A stretch of 7,196 nt of DNA from Terrimesophilobacter sp039923755 (GTDB lineage Bacteria > Actinomycetota > Actinomycetes > Actinomycetales > Microbacteriaceae), in contig JBDTCD010000107.1 of NCBI GenBank assembly GCA_039923755.1, positions 1 to 7,196 of the forward strand, read 5' to 3'. The notes below the pieces were generated by a model that did not search any database, was not told where the DNA came from, and worked only from the letters and a program-made list of their open reading frames with translations. The translations under genes and the position numbers were made by a program. This document shows, in pieces, positions 7,079 through 7,196 of the stretch. Position 1 is the first letter of the stretch. Each line of letters starts with the position of its first letter.

Positions 7079-7196
7079 GTCAACAACCTCTGATGCGAAC
7101 GACGGACAGGGACCGAGGCGGCGACGCGGCGAGGCAGCTGGGACGTGTCAGCGCTGCGGCGTCGCCGAAAGTCGGCGCGCGCGGCGACCGCGGAGG
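7079..7196 (-). promoter_or_regulatory. Probable leader / upstream region of the arg operon
   Basis: The 118 bases upstream of argC hold no recognisable gene. They are very GC-rich. A ribosome site AGAGG lies at 7092-7088. I found no clear -10/-35 pair and no two-sided ARG box; a TTCGCATC-like stretch near 7100-7093 is at best a lone half site. The promoter may lie here in a weak, GC-rich form or beyond the window edge. Assigned as regulatory only from position. Confidence 0.35.
7161..7188. repeat. GC-rich inverted repeat upstream of argC
   Basis: GTCGCCG at 7161-7167 and CGGCGAC at 7182-7188 form a perfect 7-base inverted repeat around 14 bases. An alternative nested hairpin pairs CGCCGA (7163-7168) with TCGGCG (7172-7177) around a 3-base loop. 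It could be a terminator stem of an upstream gene (no T-tract follows in either direction), a leader structure, or chance in GC-rich DNA. Confidence 0.35.

Noticed and set aside
7077..7094. Possible divergent gene starting in the ACATGT palindrome at the argC start
   Set aside because: The plus-strand ATG at 7077-7079 meets a TGA stop after five codons and has no ribosome site.

Overview
This window is a single, tightly packed arginine biosynthesis operon. Every gene lies on the minus strand, so transcription runs from the right edge toward the left edge. In transcription order the genes are argC (7078-6032), argJ (6035-4884), argB (4884-4039), argD (4042-2813), argF (2816-1893), argG (1856-642) and argH (from 641, cut by the left edge). 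Together they convert N-acetylglutamate to arginine: ArgB phosphorylates it, ArgC reduces it, ArgD transaminates it, ArgJ removes and recycles the acetyl group, ArgF carbamoylates ornithine, and ArgG plus ArgH make arginine and fumarate through argininosuccinate.

The high G+C content, the gene order and the flavour of the proteins suggest an actinobacterium, most likely of the family Microbacteriaceae. Examples are the ArgF N-terminus MTRHLLRDDDLSP, the short-type ArgG and the ArgJ C-terminus HENSAYSS. The family call is an inference by eye, not a database result.

Layout: 1-641 holds the N-terminal 213 codons of argH. From 642 to 7078 coding is continuous except for one 36-base gap between argF and argG. 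Four consecutive junctions overlap by 1 or 4 bases (argC/argJ, argJ/argB, argB/argD, argD/argF), and argH starts directly after the argG stop. Two genes (argJ, argF) start with GTG. 7079-7196 is non-coding as far as I can see. It should contain or adjoin the leader of the operon, but no convincing promoter or ArgR box is visible; it does carry a GC-rich inverted repeat.

Most of this is ordinary core metabolism. The point most worth checking is ArgB. It lacks the N-terminal helical extension typical of arginine-inhibited N-acetylglutamate kinases and has alanine where those enzymes carry a histidine in the arginine site. There is also no argR between argF and argG, where many actinobacteria have it. 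This suggests that control of this pathway may differ from the textbook actinobacterial scheme. I see no mobile element, RNA gene, CRISPR array or unknown gene system here.
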